Assembly (NCBI RefSeq): GCF_020037015.1 | Contig: NZ_JAIQDE010000029.1 | Location: forward strand, 1-64,000 | DNA: 64,000 bases | Direction of reading: 5' to 3' | Source: Corallococcus sp. AS-1-6 | Lineage (GTDB): Bacteria > Myxococcota > Myxococcia > Myxococcales > Myxococcaceae | Shown here: positions 24,535 to 33,663 of the stretch, in pieces | Numbering within the stretch: position 1 is the stretch's first letter | Layout: each line of letters starts with the position of its first letter | Notes under the pieces: generated by a model | Told to the model about the DNA's origin: nothing | The model's input: only the letters and a program-made list of their open reading frames with translations | The model's database searches: none | Program-made: the position numbers and the translations under genes

Positions 24535-25395
24535 ATGTCCCGCATCGACTCCCTGCTGTCCGGCGTCCTCCCTGAACTCGTCGCGCCCGAGGGCGCATCG
24601 CTTCCCCTGGCCCCGCGCGCGGAGGCGCCTTCACGGACGTCGGCCGCTCCGGCCAACTCCGTGGAGGTGTTTCGGGGGACCGGCGCGCCGGCCACCGCGA
24701 CCTCCACGCGGGCGACTCAGGTGGCGCCCCGGGCGCGGGAGGGCAACGGCTTCGACTTCGGCGTGGGCGGCGCGTTCCCGCCGAAGCCCACGGGCTCCAT
24801 CCAGGAACAACTGAAGCAGGGGGCGCGGCTCCTGGAGCAGACCCAGGCCGCCGCCTTCAGCGTGACGTTGGACAAGGGCGCCTCGATGGACGCCTACGCG
24901 CGCAAGCAACTGGGGCACCTGGACCCGAGCCCGCCCATCGCGGGGGCTCCCACGGCGCTCACCGACTACACCAGCACCATCCCCGGCGTGTCCGCGAGGG
25001 ACGCCTTCGAGGCCTTCGTCAGCAACCCGGAGCTGCTCTTCGGCGCGGCGGGCATCTCGCTGCGGCCGGCGGCGAGCGCGCTGACGGACGGCGCCCGGCT
25101 GTTCCTGGAGGAGCAGGGGCCGCCGCCGGTGTGGGCGCCCATCACCGTGAAGCTCAACGAGACGGAGCGCGTCGTCCACATCACCACCCTGGACGGACAC
25201 CCGCTGCGCGGCACCAACCAGTTCGTCTTCGACGACGACGGCAGCGGCGGCACGCGCATCCGACAGTATTCGGCCTTCCAGGGCAGCTCCCCGGCGACGT
25301 CGGTGGGCCTGGCGCTGATGGATCCTATTGAACGGCAGCACGACATCTGGCGCAGCGTGCACGGGCAACTGCATGAGATGCTCAAGCCGCGTTGA
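24535..25395 (+). CDS. Hypothetical protein, 286 aa
   Basis: A soluble protein with a Pro/Ala/Thr-rich, probably disordered first ~75 residues and a folded C-terminal half rich in beta strands (His-Ile-Thr-Thr-Leu-Asp-Gly-His-Pro-Leu-Arg-Gly, then Phe-Asp-Asp-Asp-Gly-Ser-Gly-Gly). The C-terminal half faintly recalls lipid- or ligand-binding beta folds, but no family is assigned. ATG 24535 starts it; longer frames upstream are Arg-rich antisense-like sequence. Confidence 0.6.
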   Translation: MSRIDSLLSGVLPELVAPEGASLPLAPRAEAPSRTSAAPANSVEVFRGTGAPATATSTRATQVAPRAREGNGFDFGVGGAFPPKPTGSIQEQLKQGARLLEQTQAAAFSVTLDKGASMDAYARKQLGHLDPSPPIAGAPTALTDYTSTIPGVSARDAFEAFVSNPELLFGAAGISLRPAASALTDGARLFLEEQGPPPVWAPITVKLNETERVVHITTLDGHPLRGTNQFVFDDDGSGGTRIRQYSAFQGSSPATSVGLALMDPIERQHDIWRSVHGQLHEMLKPR

Positions 25396-25423
25396 CATAC
25401 TGGGTGTAAGGGGGAGGTGACCC

Positions 25424-25831
25424 ATGACGACGCTCCAGACGACACCGCCGGGCCATGACGTGGTGCTCTACGACAGCCACTGCCGCGTGTGCAGCGGCGC
25501 CGCGCGGGAGATGCGCAAGCTGGTGGGAGGGCAGGGCACGGAGCTGCTCTCGTTCCGCGACGAGGGCGTGCTGGACGCCTTCCCGGGGGTGAGCTTCGAG
25601 CGCTGTGAGAAGGCCATGCAGCTCATCCAGGCGGACGGCCGGGTCCTGGAGGGCGCGGAGGCCATTGTCCGCGCGCTGGGCCGGCGGCCGTTGGGGCGGC
25701 TGTTCTACGTGTACTACGTCCCGGGACTGCGGCAGTTGGCGGACGCGGTGTACGGCGTGGTGGCCCGCTATCGCTTCCGCATCGCGGGTCGCAACTGCCC
25801 CGACGGGGCCTGCGCGGTGCACTTCAAATAG
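25424..25831 (+). CDS. DCC-family (DUF393) thiol-disulfide oxidoreductase
   Basis: A 135-residue protein with the family hallmark Leu-Tyr-Asp-x-x-Cys-x-x-Cys (Cys20 and Cys23) near the N-terminus and a conserved Arg-rich helix downstream. DUF393 proteins have a thioredoxin-like fold; their partners are mostly unknown. GGGGGAGGTGA immediately before ATG 25424 is a strong ribosome site. It precedes the MoxR/VWA genes by 54 bp and may be cotranscribed. Confidence 0.85.
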   Translation: MTTLQTTPPGHDVVLYDSHCRVCSGAAREMRKLVGGQGTELLSFRDEGVLDAFPGVSFERCEKAMQLIQADGRVLEGAEAIVRALGRRPLGRLFYVYYVPGLRQLADAVYGVVARYRFRIAGRNCPDGACAVHFK

Positions 25832-25885
25832 GGGGAGGGGCGCGGGTAGCATGCGGCCTTCCCCGCCTCCTCCTCTGGCCCTTTC

Positions 25886-28417
25886 GTGACTTCGCCTCCT
25901 CCCAACCTTCAGGCCGCCCAGTCCTTTCGCCGCTTCTTCGGGGAGCTGAGAGAGACGTACCTGGAGCGGGAAGCGCTGTTCACGCAGATCGAGCTGGCGC
26001 TGCTCTGCCGCGAGCACGTGCTGGTGGTGGGGCCGCCCGGGACGGCGAAGAGCGCGGTCGCCAGCGCCGTCCTGGGGCGCATCACCGACGAGGTGTCCGG
26101 GCTGCCGTCGCTGTTCTCCAAGCAGATCGCGGAGACGACGCTGCAGACGGACCTCATCGGTCCGGTGGACTTCAAGGTGCTCACGGAGACGGGGCGCACC
26201 GAGTACCTCACCGACGAGGGCATGCTGGGCGCGGTGCACGCGTTCCTGGACGAGGTCTTCGACGGCCGGGACATGCTGCTGCGCTCCATCCTCAACGTGA
26301 TGTACGAGCGGGAGCTGAAGCACGGCCGCAAGGTGACGGCCGGCCGCACCGAGTGCGTGGTGATGACGAGCAACCGGTACCTCACGGAGGTGCTCGCGCG
26401 CTCGCCGGAGCTGCTCCTGGCGTTCGCGGACCGGCTGAGCTTCATCAGCTTCGTGCCCAAGGCGTTCGCCCGGCGGGAGAGCCGGGCCGCCATGCTGCAC
26501 CGCTTCGTGCACGGGACGCGGCCGGACCTGCGCGCCACGCTGACGCTCCAGCAGTTGGACCTGCTCCAGGACGCGGTGGCCCAGGTGAAGGTGCCCGGCC
26601 ACGTGCTGGAGGGCGTGGAGATGCTCACGGACGCGCTGGAGCGCGCGCTCGTGGCGCAGGTGTCGAAGCTGCCGGACTACGTGCCCACGAAGTACTTCTC
26701 CCAGCGCTCCGTGGTGAAGGCGCTCTGGACGCTGAAGGCGGCGGTGGTGCGCGATCAGATCTACCGCCGTCCGGACCGGTCGCTCGAGGCGACGGTGGAG
26801 GACCTGGACGCGCTGCGCTGGTTCTTCCTGCTGGGCGGCCCGCCGGCGGCGGAGGCGGACGCGCTGCTCAAGGCGGCGGTGGACCCGCGCGAGCGGGCGC
26901 AGTTGGAGATCGTCCGGCTGGAGCAGCGCACCTTCGACGAGGTGCTGGGCAAGGTGCGCCAGGAGCTGGGCGGCGGCGTGGAGCGCGAGGCGACGACGCT
27001 CGCGGCCGCGGACGACGTGAACGCGGCGGAGGGCCTGAGCCGCAACTGGCAGGCGGGCGTGGTGTCCACCACCGCGCGCGGCGTGCTGGGCAAGCTGGTG
27101 CCAGGGCCTCGCCACGGCCAGAACCGGGCGCCGCTGCTGGTGGCGGCGCGCGCGCTGGTGGCGGCCCTGGAGCAGCGCCTGTCGCGGGGCATGGCGGCGG
27201 GGCAGGGCGAGGGGCGCGGCGGCGTGGCGCTGCTCATCGCCATCCGCGACGTCCTGGAGCTGAGCCGGGCCGTGCCGGAGCTGAAGCCAGGCTACCCCGC
27301 GCTGTGCGAGTCGGCCGCGCGGTTCCTGGAGCAGGCGCTGGAGATGAGCGCGTCCGCGGCGGAGGGGCTCGCGTTCGAGGACAGCGTCAAGATGGAGTGG
27401 CTGGTCGGGCTCGCGGAGAACCTGGAGGAGGAGCTGGGCGTGATGGGCTCGCTGGCGGCGATGCTCAGCGAGGCCGTGCCCTCCCTCCACGCGCGGCTGC
27501 GTGACGCGGACCAGGACACGCGCCGCCGGGTGGTGGCCGCGCTCCGGCGCCGCGTGTCGGCGGCGTTCCCCGCGCAGGCGCCCCGGGGCCGCAAGGATCC
27601 GCTGGACGCGCTGTCCGCGGACTCGCGGCGGCTCACCCAACTGGAGAACGCCCTGACGGCGTTGGACCCGTCCCAGGCGGGGCTGAAGCAGGAGCTGCTC
27701 CGGCCGCTGAGCGTGGCGTATGCGCGCGAGGTGCTGGGGGCGACCCCGTTCGAGCGCATCGAGCAGTACGGTCGCGCGGTGCAGGCGGTTGCGGAGAACC
27801 TGCGGCGCGAGGGCGTGACGGCGGAGCCGGTGCTCGCCGAGTGCCGCGACCTGATGGAGCACCGCCTGCGCGAGCATGCCCGGGTGCTGTCTCGCGAGGT
27901 GGCCAGCCCGCCGCCCGCCCCCAACGCCGTGCTCAACGGCGACGCGTACACCTACTACCGGGGCGAGCTGTCCGCGCAGGCCCCCGACGGCGAGCTGTCC
28001 GCGCTCGTGGGCCTGGACGGACAGTTGATGGCGGCGCGTCCCCCGTCCGCCTCCGCGTTCCTCTCCGACACGGTGCGCGCGGCCGTGGCCGAAGCGGAGC
28101 TGTCCTTCCTCCTGTCGCGCATCAAGTACCTGCGCAGTTGGCTGACCCAGCTCCTGTCCGCGCTGCCCGCCCCGGAGGCGCTCAACGGCCGGGCCGACGC
28201 GGAGCGCACCTTCGAGCGGCTGGTGCGCAGCCGCTTTCCCCAGCTCGCGCTCAAGGAGGGGGAGCTCGTGCGGCTCAAGTCCTCGCTGGGCATGCTGGAG
28301 ACGCTCCCGGGCGAGCTGGGAGAGAGCGCGCGCAGGCTGTCCGCCCAGCTTCGCGGCATCGACGAGGACTTCGGACACTTCAGCCGGCAGGTGCTGGAGC
28401 GGCGGACCGCGCCGTGA
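25886..28417 (+). CDS. MoxR-family AAA+ ATPase with long C-terminal extension
   Basis: An 843-residue protein. Residues ~10-320 form a MoxR/RavA-type AAA+ domain: Walker A Gly-Pro-Pro-Gly-Thr-Ala-Lys-Ser (49-56), Walker B Ala-Phe-Leu-Asp-Glu-Val-Phe and the sensor Met-Thr-Ser-Asn-Arg. The remaining ~500 residues are helical and Ala/Arg/Leu-rich, much longer than typical MoxR proteins (about 320). MoxR ATPases act as chaperones with VWA partners in protein or metal-centre maturation. The start is GTG 25886 with no obvious ribosome site. The VWA gene follows 35 bp downstream. Confidence 0.85.
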   Translation: MTSPPPNLQAAQSFRRFFGELRETYLEREALFTQIELALLCREHVLVVGPPGTAKSAVASAVLGRITDEVSGLPSLFSKQIAETTLQTDLIGPVDFKVLTETGRTEYLTDEGMLGAVHAFLDEVFDGRDMLLRSILNVMYERELKHGRKVTAGRTECVVMTSNRYLTEVLARSPELLLAFADRLSFISFVPKAFARRESRAAMLHRFVHGTRPDLRATLTLQQLDLLQDAVAQVKVPGHVLEGVEMLTDALERALVAQVSKLPDYVPTKYFSQRSVVKALWTLKAAVVRDQIYRRPDRSLEATVEDLDALRWFFLLGGPPAAEADALLKAAVDPRERAQLEIVRLEQRTFDEVLGKVRQELGGGVEREATTLAAADDVNAAEGLSRNWQAGVVSTTARGVLGKLVPGPRHGQNRAPLLVAARALVAALEQRLSRGMAAGQGEGRGGVALLIAIRDVLELSRAVPELKPGYPALCESAARFLEQALEMSASAAEGLAFEDSVKMEWLVGLAENLEEELGVMGSLAAMLSEAVPSLHARLRDADQDTRRRVVAALRRRVSAAFPAQAPRGRKDPLDALSADSRRLTQLENALTALDPSQAGLKQELLRPLSVAYAREVLGATPFERIEQYGRAVQAVAENLRREGVTAEPVLAECRDLMEHRLREHARVLSREVASPPPAPNAVLNGDAYTYYRGELSAQAPDGELSALVGLDGQLMAARPPSASAFLSDTVRAAVAEAELSFLLSRIKYLRSWLTQLLSALPAPEALNGRADAERTFERLVRSRFPQLALKEGELVRLKSSLGMLETLPGELGESARRLSAQLRGIDEDFGHFSRQVLERRTAP

Positions 28418-28452
28418 GCGCGGGGGCCCTGGCCGGAAGGCGGCGCTGAGCC

Positions 28453-30735
28453 GTGCTGGCGCGTCGGCTCACTCCCCTGCGGCAGCGCCTGGATGCGCTC
28501 CGCCAGCCCGCGGCGGCCCGGGGGGGCGCGTGGTCCTGGCCCTTCGGCCGCAAGCTGAAGGGGCCGGAGGACCTGGGCCTGCCGGTGCTCGTGGCGCTCG
28601 ACCGCGAGCTGGACCGCGTGGGCATCCACACCGCCGCGGATGCCCGGCTGCTGCTCGCGCTGGGCACCCAGCGGGGCAGGGCGGGGGCGCTCGCGCAGGG
28701 GCTCGCCACGCGCGCGAACCAGGCCCTGGAGGAGTACGAGGCGTGCCTGCGCCTCGTGGAGAAGGCGCACCGCTCCGGGGAGATGCCTTCGGGGGCCCTC
28801 ACCGCGCTGGACCGCGGCTTCGTGCGGCTGGCCCGCGCGGTGAAGGTGGCGGATCTCTTCAGCCGCCCACTGGAGGCCGGGGGCGGTGAGGACGCGCCAT
28901 TCGAGATCTTCGAGCGCCCGGCGGGGACGACCCGGGAGCGTCCGCCGGCCAACGCGCGCCTGGCCGTCGCGGAGCTGCTGGCCGCTCGCGCGAGGGACAA
29001 CGTCATCGACCTGGTGCAGAAGCGGCGCGACCTGGACCTGGCCCACGAGATGCTGCTGCGCCTGGGCACCACGGACGCGGACCGCGCGCGGAGCATGGCG
29101 CTGCGCAACGACGTGGCGGAGGCCCGCGAGCGGGTGCGAGAGGTGCCTCCCACGCGCTCCCTGGAGGCGCTGGTGCGCGGCGTGCGGGAGACCGCCCAGA
29201 AGGACCCTCGGGGCGCCTACCGTTCGTTGCAGGGCCTCTACGAGCGCGCCATCGAAGCGGGGGACGCGGAGCTGGCCTCGGCGGCGCGGCGCGCGTTGAC
29301 GCCGCTGCTCCCTGCGGAGTCCCGGCTGACGCGGATGGTGGAGGAGGCGGAGGCGGGCACGCGGCTGCAATGGCTGGGGGAGGCGGATGCCGAGGCGGAC
29401 TCCGGGCGTCAGGCGGAAGATTCGCCGGATGAGCAGCTCGCGGACCTGGCGTTCTCCCTGAAGCCGGAGCAACTGGCCACGTTCGACCTGGCGGCGGGGT
29501 GCGCGCGCTACTTCGACGTGGAGGACTCGCTGTCGGAGGAGATCGTCGAGAAGGACGCCGCCGCCGCGCGGGCCGTCCCCCGGCAGGTGCCCTACCCGAC
29601 GCAGACCATGTCGTTCGCCACGACGGGCAGCCTGGATGAGGTCCACCACTTCGTCATCACGGATCCCCGGCGCCTGCTCCAGGACCTCGCGGGGCACCGG
29701 CAGCTCGTGCGCACGTACCTGGACGACGCGCCGCCCCCCAAGCCGCGCAAGGTGAAGCGCACCGCCGTGCGCGTCTACGTCTGTGACGCCTCCGGCTCCA
29801 TGCACGGCGCGCGGGCGCGCTTCCGCGACGCGTTGATCATCGCGGAGCTGAACAACCTGCGTGTGAAGGCGCGGCGCGGAGAGACGTTCGATCCGCTCTA
29901 CTTCAGCTTCTTCAACGACGTGCCCACGGAGCTGGCCCGCGTGGACACCGCGGCGGAGGCGACCCGGCAGATCGAGAAGCTCTTCCGGGACTCGCCCGCG
30001 GAGGGGCAGACGGACATCTCCCTGGCCCTGCTGTCCGCCTTCGACTCCATCCGCGCCGCGCAGGGGCGCGACCCGTACCTCGCGCGCGCCACGGTGGTGC
30101 TGATCACCGACGGCGAGGACCGCGTGGACCTGGACCTCATCCGCCGCACGCGCGCGCCCATGGGGGCCCTGGACATCGCGCTGAGCTTCATCTCGCTGGG
30201 CGAGGAGAACCCGGACCTCAAGTCCCTGGTGCTGGAGCAGCGCGCCGCCGGAGGCCGCGCCTTCTACCACCCGCTCTCCGACGAGGAGATCCGCTGGGCG
30301 CGCACGGAGTTCGACACGCCCTGGCGCACGCTCCTTCCTCGCGACGTGCCGGCCTCGCTGGAGGCCCTGGAGGCCCTGGCCCCGCACCTGGACGCGCTGG
30401 AGGCGGTGGCCGCGGGCCGCGCGCCCGGGGCGGGCGTGGCCGTGGAGGCCTCCTTCGACGCGCTCTTTCCGTCCACGCCCGCGGCGTCCTCCGTGCCGGA
30501 GACGCCCGGCGCGGAGCTCGTGGCGCGGGTGACGGACATCCTGGAGGCGGTGGGCGAGGCCGCGTCGCTCGCCTCCACGGACCGCCGCGCGACGGAGAGC
30601 GTGGTGCTGCTGCAGCACCTGCTGTCCGTCTACGGACTCACGCCCGCGCGGTACCTGGCCGTGCTGTCCGGCGGCGGGCGTCCGGTGGCCGAGGCGCTGG
30701 AACGGGTGCGGCTGCTCTGCCGCCCGTTCGGGTAG
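28453..30735 (+). CDS. VWA-domain protein, partner of the MoxR ATPase
   Basis: A 760-residue protein. A von Willebrand A domain begins near 440 with the MIDAS motif Asp445-Ala-Ser-Gly-Ser449, followed by Thr-Asp in Gly-Gln-Thr-Asp-Ile-Ser and Ile-Thr-Asp-Gly-Glu-Asp, all expected metal ligands. The first ~430 residues are helical with no known domain. No signal peptide or membrane span, so cytoplasmic. MoxR-VWA pairs are widespread chaperone modules; here both members are greatly enlarged. GTG start. Confidence 0.85.
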   Translation: MLARRLTPLRQRLDALRQPAAARGGAWSWPFGRKLKGPEDLGLPVLVALDRELDRVGIHTAADARLLLALGTQRGRAGALAQGLATRANQALEEYEACLRLVEKAHRSGEMPSGALTALDRGFVRLARAVKVADLFSRPLEAGGGEDAPFEIFERPAGTTRERPPANARLAVAELLAARARDNVIDLVQKRRDLDLAHEMLLRLGTTDADRARSMALRNDVAEARERVREVPPTRSLEALVRGVRETAQKDPRGAYRSLQGLYERAIEAGDAELASAARRALTPLLPAESRLTRMVEEAEAGTRLQWLGEADAEADSGRQAEDSPDEQLADLAFSLKPEQLATFDLAAGCARYFDVEDSLSEEIVEKDAAAARAVPRQVPYPTQTMSFATTGSLDEVHHFVITDPRRLLQDLAGHRQLVRTYLDDAPPPKPRKVKRTAVRVYVCDASGSMHGARARFRDALIIAELNNLRVKARRGETFDPLYFSFFNDVPTELARVDTAAEATRQIEKLFRDSPAEGQTDISLALLSAFDSIRAAQGRDPYLARATVVLITDGEDRVDLDLIRRTRAPMGALDIALSFISLGEENPDLKSLVLEQRAAGGRAFYHPLSDEEIRWARTEFDTPWRTLLPRDVPASLEALEALAPHLDALEAVAAGRAPGAGVAVEASFDALFPSTPAASSVPETPGAELVARVTDILEAVGEAASLASTDRRATESVVLLQHLLSVYGLTPARYLAVLSGGGRPVAEALERVRLLCRPFG

Positions 30736-30752
30736 GCTTCGGGGCACGCGCC

Positions 30753-31322
30753 ATGTTCGGCTTCCTCAAACGCAAGAAGGCACCCGCCGCGCCCGTGGAC
30801 CCGCTGGCCACGTTCGACCGGCTCATCGAGGACCTGGAGCGCCAGGCGGCCGAGGTGCGCAAGTCCGCCGCCACGCTGCTGGCTCTCAAGGGCGAGCTCT
30901 CCCGCGCGGCGGCGCGCTACACGGCCCGCCTGGGCGACATCGCCGGACGGCGCCAGACAGCGCATGACCGGGGGGACGCGAAGGGCGTGGGCGTGCTGGA
31001 GCGCGACCGCGTGCAGACCGAACGCCTGCTGGAGTCCACGCGGGAATCGCTGCGGCGCGCGGAGCGGGACTCGGAGCTGCTGCTCGGCGCGGCCGGCGAG
31101 CTGGGCGAGCGCGTGGCGGACCTGCGCATCGAGCGGGAGAGCGCGTCCGCGCGCATGGCCGCGGGCGGCGTCGTCACGGAGGCGCTGCGCGAGCAGGTGG
31201 AGCGCTTCGACCGGGTGATGGCGCTGGAGGCCGCGCGTGATGAAGTGGAGAAGGCGCACGCCCTGGCGGACATCTACCGCGAGGAGCACCAGCCCCACGC
31301 CGCGCCCGAGCGCGTGAAGTAG
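30753..31322 (+). CDS. Coiled-coil protein, third gene of the MoxR/VWA operon
   Basis: A 189-residue, almost entirely helical protein with long charged heptad-like stretches (Arg/Glu/Ala/Leu-rich), resembling PspA/phage-shock or structural coiled coils in composition only. It begins Met-Phe-Gly-Phe-Leu-Lys-Arg-Lys-Lys, an amphipathic basic start that could touch membranes. It starts 17 bp after the VWA stop, so it is very likely in the same operon. Confidence 0.7.
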   Translation: MFGFLKRKKAPAAPVDPLATFDRLIEDLERQAAEVRKSAATLLALKGELSRAAARYTARLGDIAGRRQTAHDRGDAKGVGVLERDRVQTERLLESTRESLRRAERDSELLLGAAGELGERVADLRIERESASARMAAGGVVTEALREQVERFDRVMALEAARDEVEKAHALADIYREEHQPHAAPERVK

Positions 31323-31336
31323 GGCAGGGCGCTCTG

Positions 31337-32218
31337 TCAGGTCCGCCGCGCCGTCTGGTGCAGCTCCAGCACGATGTTGCCGCCCTTGAAGAGCCGCACC
31401 GCGCCGGACGTCTGGCTCACCGTGAGCGCGATGCAGTGCGTGGTGGACGTGATGCCCGCGGAGGCAGCGTGGCGAGCGCCCAGCCCCAGCGGAATCTTCA
31501 CCGTGTCGTCGTTGGAGGACAGGTAGCGGCCGGCGGACAGCACCACGCCGTCCTCGCGGATGACGAACGCGCCGTCCAGCACGGAGAAGTTCTTGATGGC
31601 GTCGCGGATCTTCGGGTCGAGCACGTTGCGCTCGGACTCCGACAGGCCCTGGAACGGGTTGATGGTGAGCTGCCGGCTCTTCTCCAGCACGCTCGTGTGG
31701 TCGCCAATCGTGATGATGGTCCCGATGGGGTGGCCCTCGAAGCCCTCCTGGCCAATCTGCAGCGCCAGTTGGATGAGCGCGTCCACCACCTGCGAGTTGA
31801 ACTCCTCGCCCAGCTTCACGCCCTCGATGGCCAGCCGGTCGTCCAGCGACCCGCCGATGCGCATCTGCATCAGCGTGTCCGGCGCGCGGCCCACCTTGCC
31901 CGTCATGCAGAGGACCAGGTCGCCCTCCTTGAACGCGCCCTGGGACAGCGCGGACACGAGCGCCACCTTCACCCGCTCCGTGCGCGAGTAGTCGTACGCG
32001 GGGATGACCAGCGCGCGGACCTTCTTGCGCAGGAGCTCCTGCGCCAGCGGCTCCAACGTCACCGCGTACACCAGCTTCTTGCGCGCGGGCTTACCCCGGA
32101 GGTCCTCCGGCGCGATGGGCGTGTCGCAGATGTAGAGGAAGTGGTCGACCTCGCTCTTGGCGGCCAGGGAGAGCGCCGAGCGTAAGAATTCCCGATCGAA
32201 CTTCGTGTTGTCGCTCAA
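31337..32218 (-). CDS. Diadenylate cyclase (DacZ-like), c-di-AMP synthesis
   Basis: A 293-residue protein. The C-terminal ~110 residues are a DisA_N/DAC domain with Asp-Gly-Ala at 215-217 and Gly-Ala-Arg-His at 247-250, the two motifs that bind ATP and metal. The classical Arg-His-Arg is here Arg-His-Ala-Ala, and the rest (Thr-His-Cys-Ile-Ala-Leu-Thr-Val-Ser then Gly-Ala-Val-Arg-Leu-Phe) is DAC-like. The N-terminal ~200 residues form an alpha/beta domain as in archaeal-type DacZ. No membrane helices (unlike CdaA) and no DisA DNA-binding domain. It is convergent with the coiled-coil gene and divergent from the DksA-like gene. Confidence 0.8.
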   Translation of the reverse strand: MSDNTKFDREFLRSALSLAAKSEVDHFLYICDTPIAPEDLRGKPARKKLVYAVTLEPLAQELLRKKVRALVIPAYDYSRTERVKVALVSALSQGAFKEGDLVLCMTGKVGRAPDTLMQMRIGGSLDDRLAIEGVKLGEEFNSQVVDALIQLALQIGQEGFEGHPIGTIITIGDHTSVLEKSRQLTINPFQGLSESERNVLDPKIRDAIKNFSVLDGAFVIREDGVVLSAGRYLSSNDDTVKIPLGLGARHAASAGITSTTHCIALTVSQTSGAVRLFKGGNIVLELHQTARRT

Positions 32219-32257
32219 GGCGCCCCTCGTGCACCCTTCGTTTTAAAGCAGGTCAGC

Positions 32258-32285
32258 TTGACACTGGGAACTGCATGAATAAAGC
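32258..32285 (+). promoter_or_regulatory. Candidate promoter of the DksA-family gene
   Basis: TTGACA at 32258-32263 with a weak -10 (TAAAGC, 32280-32285) 16 bp later, in the divergent interval before the GTG at 32346. Confidence 0.3.
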
Positions 32286-32345
32286 TTTCGGGCCCTTTTT
32301 TTCGGGGGCAGGCCCCCTCTACCCGTCCAACTGGAGCCGCAGGCT

Positions 32346-32708
32346 GTGAACCAGAAAGATCTCAAGCGTTACAAGAAGATGCTCGAGGACAGCAAAGCGA
32401 GCCTGCTCGAAAGCGCGAAGAAGACCCTGGTGGAGGAGTCGTCCTTCGACACGGACGACCTGCCTGACGAAATCGATCAGGCCGCCTCCGAGTACACCCA
32501 GTCCATGGTCTTCCGCCTGAGGGATCGCGAGAAGTTCCTGCTGCAGAAGATCGACGGTGCGCTCAAGCGCGTGGAGGACGGCACCTTCGGCATCTGCGAG
32601 CGTTGCGAGGAGGACATCTCCCCCAAGCGCCTGGATGCGCGTCCGGTGACGACGCTCTGCATCCGTTGCAAGGAAGAGCAGGAGAAGAAGGAGAAGTCCT
32701 ACGGCTGA
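32346..32708 (+). CDS. DksA/TraR-family zinc-finger transcription factor
   Basis: A 120-residue protein. The N-terminal coiled coil carries Asp41-x-x-Asp44-x-Ala46, the DksA tip motif that reaches into the RNA polymerase secondary channel. A four-Cys zinc finger follows (Cys84, Cys87, Cys105, Cys108). DksA potentiates (p)ppGpp effects; a rel gene lies 4 kb downstream. It starts at GTG 32346. It is shorter than E. coli DksA (151), but the functional motif is present. Confidence 0.88.
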   Translation: MNQKDLKRYKKMLEDSKASLLESAKKTLVEESSFDTDDLPDEIDQAASEYTQSMVFRLRDREKFLLQKIDGALKRVEDGTFGICERCEEDISPKRLDARPVTTLCIRCKEEQEKKEKSYG

Positions 32709-32783
32709 GGCCGTGGCTTCACCGGGCCGCACGGGGCTCCCATGCCCGTGCGGTCCGCGTCTCGGAGGCGAAGGGCCGCTGCT

Positions 32784-33551
32784 TCAGGCCGCCACGGGCT
32801 GGATCTCCACCCGCAGCAGTTGCCGGCCGATGAGGAAGTGATCGCCGTTGTCGACGAAGGTCGGCCCCGCCAGGCGGATGAAGGTGCCGTTGGACGAGCC
32901 CACGTCGCGCACCATCAGCCGGTCCCCCCGCACCTGCAGGAGCGCATGCCGCCCGGACACGAAGCCGTCCGTGGGGAAGGCGATGTCGCCCTGCTCGCGA
33001 CCCAGCAGGTTGTCGCCGTCCTTGAGCGGGTAGGCCGCGCCGCGCAGGCCACCCTCCAGGAGCTGGATGAGCCGCAGCCGGTAGCCGGGATCCGGCGAGC
33101 CCCACACCTGCGTGCCACCGGGCCCCAGCGCCGCGGCGGGGATGGGCTCCAGCACCAGGCGCTGGCGGCCCAGGCGCAGCTCTCCGCCGGCGGGCAGCTC
33201 GCGCTCATTGCGCAGGCGCACGAAGACGCCGTTGGCGCCGCCCACGTCCTCGACGGCGAGCCTGGCGCCGGAGAAGAAGAAGCGCGCCTGCACGGGCATG
33301 ATGAAGGGGTCGTCCGTGAGCGCGATGTCCGCCTGCTGGCCGCAGGTGAGCGTGTCGCGCTGCATGCGCACGAGCGCCTCGGGGCCGCCGTCCGCGCGCA
33401 CCACGCGGATGGACACCTGCGGGCGCGACGAGATGTGCGCCACGGCCATCACCATGGTCCCGGAGCGCAGCGCCGAGCCGCAAGCTCGGCAGACAGTGGC
33501 ATCCCGGGAATTCTCGGTGTCACAGCGGGGGCAATAGTCCACGGCGTCCAT
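32784..33551 (-). CDS. Zinc-ribbon protein with two FHA domains
   Basis: A 255-residue protein: an N-terminal zinc ribbon (Cys-Pro-Arg-Cys ... Cys-Arg-Ala-Cys, residues ~7-25) and two FHA phosphothreonine-binding domains. The second is classical (Leu-Leu-Gly-Arg-Glu, Ser-Gly-Arg-His-Ala, Gly-Ser-Ser-Asn-Gly-Thr-Phe); the first is diverged (Ala-Asn-Gly-Val-Phe-Val). It probably reads phosphorylation by the adjacent divergent Ser/Thr kinase. ATG 33551 starts at the zinc ribbon; the frame to 33629 is unsupported. Confidence 0.85.
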   Translation of the reverse strand: MDAVDYCPRCDTENSRDATVCRACGSALRSGTMVMAVAHISSRPQVSIRVVRADGGPEALVRMQRDTLTCGQQADIALTDDPFIMPVQARFFFSGARLAVEDVGGANGVFVRLRNERELPAGGELRLGRQRLVLEPIPAAALGPGGTQVWGSPDPGYRLRLIQLLEGGLRGAAYPLKDGDNLLGREQGDIAFPTDGFVSGRHALLQVRGDRLMVRDVGSSNGTFIRLAGPTFVDNGDHFLIGRQLLRVEIQPVAA

Positions 33552-33663
33552 GCGAGCGTCCCTTCTAGCAGGCCCGCGCCGCGTTGGGGGGCCCGACAGC
33601 GCACGGCTTGCTCCCCACCCGAAGGGCATGGTGAAGTCCCGCCCCCACTGACTGGACGCTGAC

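Noticed and set aside
25382-30747. Very long minus-strand open frames (over 900 codons each) opposite the MoxR and VWA genes
   Set aside because: They are antisense shadows caused by high third-position GC; composition is Arg/His/Ala-rich with no domains, while the plus-strand frames have clear AAA+ and VWA motifs.
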